A stretch of 6,289 nt of DNA from positions 1 through 6,289 of the forward strand of contig WQVW01000102.1 in NCBI GenBank assembly GCA_009785655.1, given 5' to 3'. The notes under the pieces were generated by a model that did no database searches, was not told the origin of the DNA, and saw only the letters and a list, made by a program, of their open reading frames with translations. The stretch comes from Oscillospiraceae bacterium (GTDB lineage: Bacteria; Bacillota; Clostridia; Oscillospirales; Oscillospiraceae). Positions 1-6,289 of the stretch are shown here, piece by piece. The translations under genes were made by a program, and so were the position numbers. The number at the start of each line of letters is the position of its first letter. The stretch's first letter is position 1.

Positions 1-55
1 GGCGGGTGTTTTGTTATATCGACCATTAAGATTTTATTTAAGGACGGACACAATC

Positions 56-2230
56 ATGGACGCATTCAACAGGCTTGCCCCTTTTATCCAAGACTTCATA
101 TACCAGAACAAGTGGGAGGAACTGCGCGGGATTCAGGTCGCGGCTTGTGAGGTGATCTTTGACACCGATGACAACCTTCTGCTCTCCTCCGGCACGGCTT
201 CGGGCAAAACCGAGGCGGCGTTTCTGCCGGTGCTGACAGAGCTTTATGAGAACCCGTCCAAATCCGTCGGCGTGATATACATCTCGCCGCTGAAAGCGTT
301 GATTAACGACCAGTTCAAGCGGCTGGAGCAGCTGTTGCTTGATTCGCACATCCCCGTCTGCAAATGGCACGGCGACACATCGCAGGCGAAAAAGAACGCG
401 TTAATCAAGCACCCGGAAGGTATCCTGCAAATCACGCCGGAGTCGCTGGAAAGTCTGATTACAAACAAACGCGGGGCGTGTCTGCAAATGTTTTCTGACT
501 TGCGCTTTATCATCATTGACGAAGTGCATCACTTTATGCGCGACGCACGCGGTATTCAGCTTCTGTGCGTGCTGGAGCGTCTGCAAAAATTGACCGGCGT
601 CATTCCCCGGCGTATCGGGCTATCCGCAACGCTGGGTGATGTGTCGCTTGCCCAAACATGGCTGAACACCGGCACCAATCGCCATTGCGCGGCACCGATC
701 ACAGGCGAAGGCAAAAAGCGCGTCCGGCTGCATATAGAGCGTTTTGTCAACTTCACCGACAAGCGCGACTTTGATTCGCAGAGCGTGGACGGAGACATCG
801 GCAACCGGGAGCATTATGAGTATCTGTTCAAGATGACGCTGGACAAAAAGACCATTATCTTCACCAACAGCCGCGAGGAAACGGAGTTCGCGCTGGCGAA
901 TCTGCGGGAAATTGCATTGCGGAACAAAGCACCCGATGTGTATCGCGTTCATCACGGCAATGTATCGGCCTTGCTTCGGGAAACGACCGAAGACGAAATG
1001 AAATCCGAGGACGAAAAAATCGTCACCGGTGCCACGGTGACGTTGGAGCTTGGTATTGATATCGGCTCACTGGACCAGGCAGTGCAAATCGGCGCGCCGA
1101 TTAATGTTTCCAGCTTCGCCCAACGCTTGGGTCGGTGCGGGCGGCGCGGACAAGTGCCGCAGATTTTGTTCACGTTTGTGGAGACAATACAAATCAACGC
1201 CGATCAAACCCTCGGTCCCATCAACTGGGAATTTCTGCGCACAGTCGCGATCATTGAGCTATACACTAAAGATCATTGGCTGGAACCGATTTCCCCGCAC
1301 AACCACGCGTATAATCTGCTGTACCATCAGACAATGAGCCATTTGAAAAGCTGCGGCGAACTCTCCCCCGCCGCACTGGCTTCTGCGGTGTTGACTTTGG
1401 AGTGTTTCCGTCACATATCGCAGGAGGATTACCGGGAGCTGTTGAGTCATCTGATTGAAATCAACCAGCTGGAACGCACCGAACGCGGCGGTTTGCTCAT
1501 CGGCAGAGAGGGTGAGAAAGTTGTCAACAGCCACAAGTTTTTGACCGTATTCATCGCGCCGGAATACTTGTTGGTCAAGGATGAAAACCGCACCATCGGC
1601 ACCGTGGATAAAATCTATCCTGTCGGCATCCGTTTCGCTTTGGCCGGCCTGACTTGGGAAACGGTGGATGTCAACGAAAAATCCAAGGTTCTCTTTGTCA
1701 AGAAAGTCCCCGGTATTTCGCTGGTGGATTGGGACGTGGATTTTGAAATGGAACTGCATACCGTATTGGTACGCAAAATCCGCAGTGTTCTGATGACCGA
1801 AGATATGTACCCTTATTTAAGTGAACGCTGCCGGGAGCGGCTCACCGAAATACGATACATCGCCGGGAACAGCGGCATCCTGGAGAATCTGGTGACGCAC
1901 ATCGCTGACAAAAAATTCGCCGTCGTGCCATGGGTAGGCACGCGGCAATTGCTGACACTGCATTATGCGCTGCTGCACAGGAAAATCAAAAGCAAATTGC
2001 CCTGGATTACCTGTGTATATCTCGAAGTGTTTTTCGACGGTACGGAAGCTGAGTTGGAAGCAATCATCCGTGATATTTTACGTTCTGATCTGAACCTGTA
2101 CGATCTGCCGCTGCCGGATAAAGTGCAAGTCCGGGGCAAATATAATGAGTTTATCCCACTGCATCTGTTGCGCAAGCAGTTTATAGAGGACTATCTTGAT
2201 TTTGAGGGGTTACGCGACGCAATGCTGTAA
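56..2230 (+). CDS. Lhr-like DEAD/DEAH-box superfamily 2 helicase
   Basis: This is a 724-residue ATP-dependent nucleic-acid helicase, presumably cytoplasmic. Two RecA-like domains fill the N-terminal half. Visible motifs are a Q-motif-like LRGIQ (23-27), Walker A SGTASGKTE (45-53), motif Ia SPLKALINDQ (77-86), ITPESLE (126-132), DEVH box (155-158), motif III GLSATL (188-193), motif V LELGIDIGS (330-338) and motif VI QRLGRCGRRG (356-365) with its arginine fingers. This motif spelling is typical of Lhr-like helicases. Residues 366-724 have no motif I recognise; the family usually carries winged-helix and accessory domains there. I chose the ATG at 56 because AAGGA lies at 40-44; the frame is also open upstream to base 1, including a TTG at 11. 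No promoter is visible, so it is probably co-transcribed with a gene upstream. BREX-associated BrxHI and helicases next to DUF2791/TerB ATPases are of this general type and size, but that link is inference only. The helicase call is firm; the role is unknown. Confidence 0.9.
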   Translation: MDAFNRLAPFIQDFIYQNKWEELRGIQVAACEVIFDTDDNLLLSSGTASGKTEAAFLPVLTELYENPSKSVGVIYISPLKALINDQFKRLEQLLLDSHIPVCKWHGDTSQAKKNALIKHPEGILQITPESLESLITNKRGACLQMFSDLRFIIIDEVHHFMRDARGIQLLCVLERLQKLTGVIPRRIGLSATLGDVSLAQTWLNTGTNRHCAAPITGEGKKRVRLHIERFVNFTDKRDFDSQSVDGDIGNREHYEYLFKMTLDKKTIIFTNSREETEFALANLREIALRNKAPDVYRVHHGNVSALLRETTEDEMKSEDEKIVTGATVTLELGIDIGSLDQAVQIGAPINVSSFAQRLGRCGRRGQVPQILFTFVETIQINADQTLGPINWEFLRTVAIIELYTKDHWLEPISPHNHAYNLLYHQTMSHLKSCGELSPAALASAVLTLECFRHISQEDYRELLSHLIEINQLERTERGGLLIGREGEKVVNSHKFLTVFIAPEYLLVKDENRTIGTVDKIYPVGIRFALAGLTWETVDVNEKSKVLFVKKVPGISLVDWDVDFEMELHTVLVRKIRSVLMTEDMYPYLSERCRERLTEIRYIAGNSGILENLVTHIADKKFAVVPWVGTRQLLTLHYALLHRKIKSKLPWITCVYLEVFFDGTEAELEAIIRDILRSDLNLYDLPLPDKVQVRGKYNEFIPLHLLRKQFIEDYLDFEGLRDAML

Positions 2231-2311
2231 ACGTCTCTTATGCTTTTTCACATACAGCACCCTTTATCTTTGAGCGATGCCCAAGCACGATGCTAGTGGC
2301 TGATTTCCGCG
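2231..2311. other. Short convergent intergenic gap
   Basis: These 81 bases separate the helicase stop from the acetyltransferase stop on the opposite strand. I looked for a bidirectional terminator and found only a 4-bp hairpin (AGCA/TGCT) and two copies of GCATCG on the minus strand, none followed by a T-run. Transcription from either side may therefore read into the opposite gene. Confidence 0.5.
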
Positions 2312-2743
2312 CTAAACAGGTTCTTCATATGCCACTTCGTACATCCTTTCGCAATCAGTTTCGCTATGAGTCATACCCGCTTTTTCGTACACTTTGCAGG
2401 CGCGGGGGTTATCCTTGTGAGTAAGTACCCAACTCTCACAATAGCCGTTCTCCCTTGCCCAGTCAACAACAAACTTGACAAACTCTTGGCCGTATCCTCT
2501 ATCCTGATATGCATCATAAATATCAACCGAGTATATAAGAAACTGCGGCCTTTCCTTGTCCATGCAGGTCAATTCATACCCATATATCAAACCGATAACC
2601 ACACCGTCAAGTTTCGCCACAAAGGCGATATTTTGCTTTTCTGACAGAAATTTTAAAGTTTGCTCATAGCTATAAGTGTCCTCAAACACTTCCCTGGTTG
2701 CAGGGATGTCTTTTGTCTGTAATCGTTCAAATGATAGATTCAT
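2312..2743 (-). CDS. GNAT family N-acetyltransferase
   Basis: This is a 143-residue single-domain acetyl-CoA-dependent N-acetyltransferase of the Gcn5-related fold. The acetyl-CoA pyrophosphate loop (motif A) is QDRGYG at 80-85, following the strand IYSVDIYDAY (70-79). Motif B is seen as NPRACKVYEKAGM at 112-124, with the Asn and Tyr usual in the family. The overall layout, including FVAKLDGVVIGL at 41-52, resembles AAC(3)-I-type and other small-molecule acetyltransferases, but the substrate cannot be read from sequence and I do not call it a resistance gene. The ATG at 2743 is preferred over the in-frame ATG at 2782 because AGAAAGG (2751-2757) sits 7 bases before it. It is monocistronic, convergent with the helicase and divergent from the surface-protein gene. 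It has its own promoter and a leader of about 56 bases that includes a stem-loop. The length is normal and there is no sign of truncation. Confidence 0.88.
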   Translation of the reverse strand: MNLSFERLQTKDIPATREVFEDTYSYEQTLKFLSEKQNIAFVAKLDGVVIGLIYGYELTCMDKERPQFLIYSVDIYDAYQDRGYGQEFVKFVVDWARENGYCESWVLTHKDNPRACKVYEKAGMTHSETDCERMYEVAYEEPV

Positions 2744-2750
2744 GTTTCTG

Positions 2751-2757
2751 CCTTTCT
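2751..2757 (-). promoter_or_regulatory. Ribosome binding site of the acetyltransferase
   Basis: On the minus strand AGAAAGG lies 7 bases before the ATG at 2743. It decides the start: the alternative in-frame ATG at 2782 lies inside the leader stem-loop and has no such site. Confidence 0.7.
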
Positions 2758-2767
2758 GTAAACTTTT

Positions 2768-2803
2768 GGCTGTGATTCGCAAGAACTACAGCCTGTTTTT
2801 TCT
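2768..2803 (+). terminator. Rho-independent terminator reading on the + strand
   Basis: A stem GGCTGT (2768-2773) pairs with ACAGCC (2788-2793). After one G-T wobble and one mismatch, an inner TTC/GAA stem closes a GCAA tetraloop (2779-2782). A run of six T follows at 2796-2801. This hairpin-plus-T-tract makes a terminator for + strand transcripts only, since the minus strand has an A-run before the hairpin. The nearest + strand gene upstream is the helicase, which ends more than 500 bases earlier on the far side of the acetyltransferase. In the minus-strand transcript the same bases form a stem-loop close to the 5' end. Confidence 0.6.
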
Positions 2804-2805
2804 AT

Positions 2806-2834
2806 ATTTTACTATGACATCCGACGAGAATCAA
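2806..2834 (-). promoter_or_regulatory. Sigma-A-type promoter of the acetyltransferase
   Basis: On the minus strand a -35 box TTGATT (2829-2834) and a -10 box TAAAAT (2806-2811) are separated by exactly 17 bases. The start of transcription would fall near 2799, giving a leader of about 56 bases before the ATG at 2743. Both boxes differ from the consensus by one base at most two. Confidence 0.6.
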
Positions 2835-2852
2835 TCATTTATTATTACATAA

Positions 2853-2868
2853 TGTGACATATATCACG
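2853..2868. promoter_or_regulatory. Crp/Fnr-like palindromic operator candidate
   Basis: The sequence TGTGA, six bases, TCACG matches the Crp/Fnr-family site TGTGA-N6-TCACA at nine of ten arm positions. Its centre (2860.5) lies about 61.5 bases upstream of the predicted acetyltransferase start and about 83 bases upstream of the predicted surface-protein start. The former is the classic class I activator spacing. The region is AT-rich, so a chance match is possible. Confidence 0.35.
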
Positions 2869-2908
2869 ATTTTTCATCGAATATTTGCATCTTTTTCCGT
2901 GTTTACCA

Positions 2909-2937
2909 TTGACTTCCAGCGTAATTTATTAGATAAT
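2909..2937 (+). promoter_or_regulatory. Sigma-A-type promoter of the surface protein gene
   Basis: A -35 box TTGACT (2909-2914) and a -10 box GATAAT (2932-2937) are separated by 17 bases, each one base from consensus. Transcription should start near 2944 and give a leader of about 68 bases. The AT-rich stretch before it could act as an UP element. It suggests strong sigma-A expression of the downstream gene as the first gene of its own unit. Confidence 0.7.
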
Positions 2938-2997
2938 GTACTGATTAAATAAAAGTTTGCCAATTGCTAAAATTTGAACCATTACTTAAAGATTTTT

Positions 2998-3004
2998 AAG
3001 GAGG
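2998..3004 (+). promoter_or_regulatory. Strong ribosome binding site of the surface protein gene
   Basis: AAGGAGG matches the core anti-Shine-Dalgarno complement perfectly and stands 7 bases before the ATG at 3012, fixing that start. Its first three bases also form the right arm of a small AT-rich hairpin, CTTAAA (2985-2990) with TTTAAG (2995-3000), loop GATT. Confidence 0.85.
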
Positions 3005-3011
3005 TTGTGTT

Positions 3012-6000
3012 ATGTTTACTTTACGAAAGAAAAAGATGGATTCGTCCCTGTTTGTCCTGGTTATGTGCTTGCTCTTAGCATTATTTATGTTAGGGTACGC
3101 TTCGGCTGAAACAGGCGAGGAATTGAGTGAGGACTACGCCACCGCAGAGGCCGTGGACACTTCATGGAATTTGAGGAACTTCGTCCAAGACGTAACCATA
3201 TTTGATTTAAGCAGCGATCCGCCGGAGATGGTGGATTTTGCATACGATACTTTGTACGCAGGATATACATATAGAATCGTTATTGATTTTGCAGAAACAT
3301 CCGCGTTGCAGTTTGCGTATAACCTGGATGGGGTGCTGGTTTATCAACTCCCCAGCCAGCTCTATGTTCAAGATGCGATTCCGGCAACGCCGATTTACCA
3401 TCCTGATACAAATGCCGCCATTGGCTGGTATGAGATGGACTACACCGGCCAGATAACGGTGTGGTTCGACAATGTTCAAGATGATGGTTCACCGACGCTG
3501 GATGATGCGAACTTTATTGACGTTTATGACGACGTGCGCTTCACGCTTGAAATCACCGCATATCTGGCAGAAGAGATGGACAACGGCCTGGATTTCGGCA
3601 GCGGCTTTATCGTTGGCGGCGGCGGAATCATGATGCTGGATATCATCGCGCTGGCCAGCGGCTATAGCTCAGACTTGAGCGATTTTGTCACCAGCGTTAC
3701 AATCTATGACATCAGCCAAGATCCTCCGGTAGAGATAGGGGCTGGTGACACGACATATATTGGCAACACGTATAAATTCGTAATCAGCTTTGCGGAAACA
3801 CCGCAATTACAGCTGGAGTATGATTTAAATGGAATGCTAACTTACCAGCTCCCCAGCGGACTCAATATTCAAACCGCCGTTGCAGCCACACCGATCCGCA
3901 TCGCTAACGGTGCCATTGTTGGCTGGTATACCATCGATACCGATGGCTTGGTTGAAGTGTGGTTCGGCAACTTTGATCATAATGGCAACCCAACTGACGG
4001 CAGTAACTATATTGATCTCACCGACGTGACCATCACGCTTGAGATTTTTGCACAGCTTACATCTGTTGGAGACGGCGGCCTGGATTTCGGCAATAATGTT
4101 GTCGTTGAAGTGGAACCGCCAATAGCCCCCCCGCCATCGTTGACGATGCACAAGTCTTCCAGATACGACCCCAACACGGAAAGAATATATTACATGATCA
4201 CCATCACCGCATTAGGCGCACCGGTCAGAAATATCAGACTGGCAGATGCCCCAACGCTTAATGGCAACCCTATACTAAACGACCCCAATGCTTTCTATGG
4301 GTTCAGATTTGCTTTAAACGGAAGCACCAGCTTCACACCGATGGATGTCAACTGGTTTACCCCGACGATGTTTACATACTATTTCGGCGATTTGGTGCTT
4401 AATCCTGATAACTTTATCACGATCCTGTATTATCTTGATCTTCCGATGCTTATTGCCAACAATCCAAGTCTTGTCCCCAGTTTGCTCGCCTACGATTTCA
4501 CGGTGTCGAATCAAGTCTCTGTTGTCGGTGATGATGTGAACAGTGTGATAGATTCGACAGTTGACCGTGTTATAAAGACTTTCCCGATATCAAAATCCGG
4601 AGAGGCTGTTCCCCCGTCACCTCCCGATGAGCTGTATTACCAGATCAGATGGACAATCACCATCGGTGACGGCAGCACGACCCGGCTTAACGGCGGAACC
4701 GTCACTGACACGCTCGGCGCAGACCTATTCCTCCCCACTGCGGATGGCATAAGCATCACTTTTTACGACAACGCCAACAATATTGTTTTCCAAGACACAG
4801 CAGCCAATTTAAGCGGTTTTGTTATCGGCGCCGGAAATAATAGCTTTACTTTTGTAGTACCCGATACATACGGCAATATTTACCGCGCCGGGATTGTTTT
4901 CTATACCACGATCAATGCACCGCCCACGCCGGGGGAGCCCGCAATCGTTTATGAAAACAGTTTAAACTTCAATGACGGCGTAACGGATTTTGGCACTGGT
5001 GGACGCATGCCCTTCACCCCACCGTCATCCGGCATTGTCAGCAAGACGACATCCGGCATATGCGGAAACCCGCAAGACGGATATTTTGTAGAATATACAA
5101 TAACGGTTAATGTACCCGGTGGGCTTTACGGACAACCACTCTATCTGTACGACACGTTAGGCGTGGGCAGAACCGGCACCGGTGTTTCCAATATTCCTCA
5201 AGACTTTAACATCACTGCCGCCATGACGGACGGGTCACCCCTGCCTACCCCACTGCTTAATACAGCCCCGATCAATACCGGTGCAAACAACAGTGCGTGG
5301 CGGATATATTTCGGCACAACCGTCGCCCCTGCTGATGGCGGAATGGTGGCTTGGCAGTATTCGCAGCCGGTAACGCTGACGATCACATATACTATAGATT
5401 TAGACACGCAGACCATCAACACAATGAAAAACGACAGTACAGCGCAGTTGTCAAATACGGCGTATCTTATCAACAGTCCCGTAGAGCCTATTTTAAGCGG
5501 ACTCAATACAAACGCTGTTGCCGGCTCAACCGTGAACGACTCCTGGCCGATCTTTAAAACAGGCCAAGCAACAGCAAACCCTGAACTGTTCAACTACGTT
5601 GTGACGATAAAGGGTGACTACTCCTCCAGACCGGCACCGCTGCTGCAAGCCGGAAATAGTCCGATTTTTACCGACACATTTGATGCCAGATTGGAATATG
5701 TACCGGGTTCATTCTATGTGGTAGACACGGGTCCTCAACGAAGATTCTTCGCACCCGCACCGGGAACTGACGTGACCGTTTCCGGCAGCTCATTCAGTGT
5801 AAATTTCAGCGATCTGTACCAGTTTACAGATTCTCCGGCAAATAACGGCGCACCCATAGGATTGGTGCCTGACTGGTTCGCTTTTAACCGCAATTTTGAG
5901 GTTAGGTATCAGCTGTTCCTTACAGAAGACGGTGTCGCAATACCGTCCTTGACAAATACTGTCTCTATCGCAGTGAATCCGGGCGAATGCACATTTGAAA

Positions 6001-6289
6001 ACACCGCCGTTGTCAGCTATAGTCCGAGTCCGCTGACCAAAACAATGACGCCGACTTCAACCGGTTCAGAACAAGTGCATGTGGAAATCACTATCAATCC
6101 GGACGGCAACTTTATGTTCGCCCCGGAGGGGGAAACTGTCGGGCCGGCTGAAATCACTGCCAGGGACGTGCTTACCAACCTGATGCTCTACGTAGATACT
6201 GTCGAACTATACACCCAGACGTTCATACAAATCGGAACCGGCGGCGTGTGGGACGGTGTATGGACAGCGCAGCCGATAAGCTATAACGA
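3012..6289 (+). CDS. Large secreted modular adhesin-like surface protein, 3' partial
   Basis: The frame is open from the ATG at 3012 to the last base with no stop: 1092 full codons and two further bases, so the C-terminus is missing. Residues 1-32 are a signal peptide: RKKK at 5-8, a hydrophobic core (about 11-28), and an AxA cleavage site after A30-S31-A32. Two tandem acidic, beta-rich domains follow (54-201 and 222-365), then a proline-rich hinge (369-375). After that come Ig-like modules at about 377-524, 525-673, 674-845, 846-1006 and from 1007 on. These resemble DUF11/Cna-type repeats, with motifs such as VTDTLGADL, YDTLG and FTDTF. Each has a Lys near its start and an Asp 31-42 residues later; the four complete ones have an Asn near the end. 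This suggests a stiff cell-surface stalk, perhaps isopeptide-crosslinked. Ligand and anchor (LPXTG, SLH or other) are not visible. Frame continuity supports one intact gene. The adhesin role is inferred from architecture. Confidence 0.9.
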   Translation, partial: MFTLRKKKMDSSLFVLVMCLLLALFMLGYASAETGEELSEDYATAEAVDTSWNLRNFVQDVTIFDLSSDPPEMVDFAYDTLYAGYTYRIVIDFAETSALQFAYNLDGVLVYQLPSQLYVQDAIPATPIYHPDTNAAIGWYEMDYTGQITVWFDNVQDDGSPTLDDANFIDVYDDVRFTLEITAYLAEEMDNGLDFGSGFIVGGGGIMMLDIIALASGYSSDLSDFVTSVTIYDISQDPPVEIGAGDTTYIGNTYKFVISFAETPQLQLEYDLNGMLTYQLPSGLNIQTAVAATPIRIANGAIVGWYTIDTDGLVEVWFGNFDHNGNPTDGSNYIDLTDVTITLEIFAQLTSVGDGGLDFGNNVVVEVEPPIAPPPSLTMHKSSRYDPNTERIYYMITITALGAPVRNIRLADAPTLNGNPILNDPNAFYGFRFALNGSTSFTPMDVNWFTPTMFTYYFGDLVLNPDNFITILYYLDLPMLIANNPSLVPSLLAYDFTVSNQVSVVGDDVNSVIDSTVDRVIKTFPISKSGEAVPPSPPDELYYQIRWTITIGDGSTTRLNGGTVTDTLGADLFLPTADGISITFYDNANNIVFQDTAANLSGFVIGAGNNSFTFVVPDTYGNIYRAGIVFYTTINAPPTPGEPAIVYENSLNFNDGVTDFGTGGRMPFTPPSSGIVSKTTSGICGNPQDGYFVEYTITVNVPGGLYGQPLYLYDTLGVGRTGTGVSNIPQDFNITAAMTDGSPLPTPLLNTAPINTGANNSAWRIYFGTTVAPADGGMVAWQYSQPVTLTITYTIDLDTQTINTMKNDSTAQLSNTAYLINSPVEPILSGLNTNAVAGSTVNDSWPIFKTGQATANPELFNYVVTIKGDYSSRPAPLLQAGNSPIFTDTFDARLEYVPGSFYVVDTGPQRRFFAPAPGTDVTVSGSSFSVNFSDLYQFTDSPANNGAPIGLVPDWFAFNRNFEVRYQLFLTEDGVAIPSLTNTVSIAVNPGECTFENTAVVSYSPSPLTKTMTPTSTGSEQVHVEITINPDGNFMFAPEGETVGPAEITARDVLTNLMLYVDTVELYTQTFIQIGTGGVWDGVWTAQPISYN
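3171..4106 (+). repeat. Tandem domain duplication in the surface protein
   Basis: Two copies of one domain lie at residues 54-201 and 222-365 with a period of 168 residues (504 bases). Matching landmarks in order are VTIFDLSSDPP / VTIYDISQDPP, FAET / FAET, YQLPS / YQLPS, ATPI / ATPI, GWYEMD / GWYTID, VWF / VWF, FTLEI / ITLEI and GLDFG / GLDFG. About half the residues agree by eye. The copies are strongly diverged at DNA level, so the duplication is old. The first copy has no Lys and the second has one (in TYKF), so they lack the Lys pattern of the later modules. They probably form the exposed, ligand-facing end, which is inference. Confidence 0.85.

Noticed and set aside
1..29. Tail of an upstream gene in the third forward frame, ending TAA at 27-29
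   Set aside because: Only eight codons are visible, which is too few to support a gene; kept only as context for the helicase.
11..55. TTG start giving a helicase 15 residues longer
   Set aside because: No ribosome binding site precedes the TTG in the few bases available, and the added residues match no helicase motif. The ATG at 56 has AAGGA before it.
1259..1759. Reverse 166-codon reading frame inside the helicase gene
   Set aside because: It lies fully antisense to conserved helicase coding sequence and its product has no recognisable domain.
2366..2644. Forward 92-codon reading frame
   Set aside because: It is the antisense shadow of the acetyltransferase, with no ribosome binding site or recognisable motif.
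2744..2782. Longer acetyltransferase starting at the ATG at 2782
   Set aside because: It would begin inside the leader stem-loop without a Shine-Dalgarno, and the extra residues are not part of the GNAT fold.
3057..3071. Possible lipobox Cys (C19) in the signal peptide
   Set aside because: The residue before it is Met rather than Gly, Ala or Ser, and the hydrophobic core continues past it. The AxA site at 30-32 fits ordinary signal peptidase better.
5198..5593. Reverse 131-codon reading frame with a hydrophobic-looking product
   Set aside because: It lies antisense to an intact module of the surface protein. The hydrophobic look follows from the complement of Asn/Thr/Asp-rich codons, and it has no start signals.
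1..6289. CRISPR array, tRNA, rRNA or insertion sequence
   Set aside because: I saw no regularly spaced short repeats, no cloverleaf-like or rRNA-like stretch, and no transposase motif or terminal inverted repeats.

Overview
The window looks like a piece of a Firmicutes (probably Clostridia-like) genome. The grounds are sigma-A-type promoters with 17-base spacers, strong Shine-Dalgarno sequences (AAGGAGG in one case), a Gram-positive style secreted multi-domain surface protein, and moderate GC in genes with a very AT-rich intergenic region. No species can be named from the sequence alone.

Layout. (1) 56-2230, + strand: a complete superfamily 2 helicase of the Lhr-like type. It is probably the last gene of an operon that begins outside the window, because a possible upstream reading frame ends at base 29 and no promoter is visible. 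(2) 2231-2311: a short convergent gap with no convincing terminator. (3) 2312-2743, - strand: a small GNAT N-acetyltransferase with its own promoter. (4) 2744-3011: a divergent control region of about 270 bases. It holds the acetyltransferase promoter on the - strand, a + strand intrinsic terminator, a Crp/Fnr-like palindrome, and a near-consensus + strand promoter with a strong ribosome binding site. (5) 3012-6289, + strand: one uninterrupted reading frame of at least 1092 codons that leaves the window without a stop. It encodes a secreted, modular, adhesin-like protein. It fills more than half of the window and is the main feature.

The surface protein has a signal peptide, two tandem copies of an acidic beta-rich domain (period 168 residues), a proline-rich hinge, and then at least five Ig-like modules of about 150-170 residues. 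Each of these five modules starts with a Lys and has an Asp 31-42 residues later. The four complete ones also have an Asn near the end. This is the pattern expected of CnaA-type intramolecular Lys-Asn isopeptide crosslinks.

The three genes show no obvious shared function. The helicase may belong to a defence or DNA-processing operon upstream. The acetyltransferase lies between the helicase and the first clear + strand terminator, so helicase read-through would be antisense to it. The surface protein starts a separate transcription unit.
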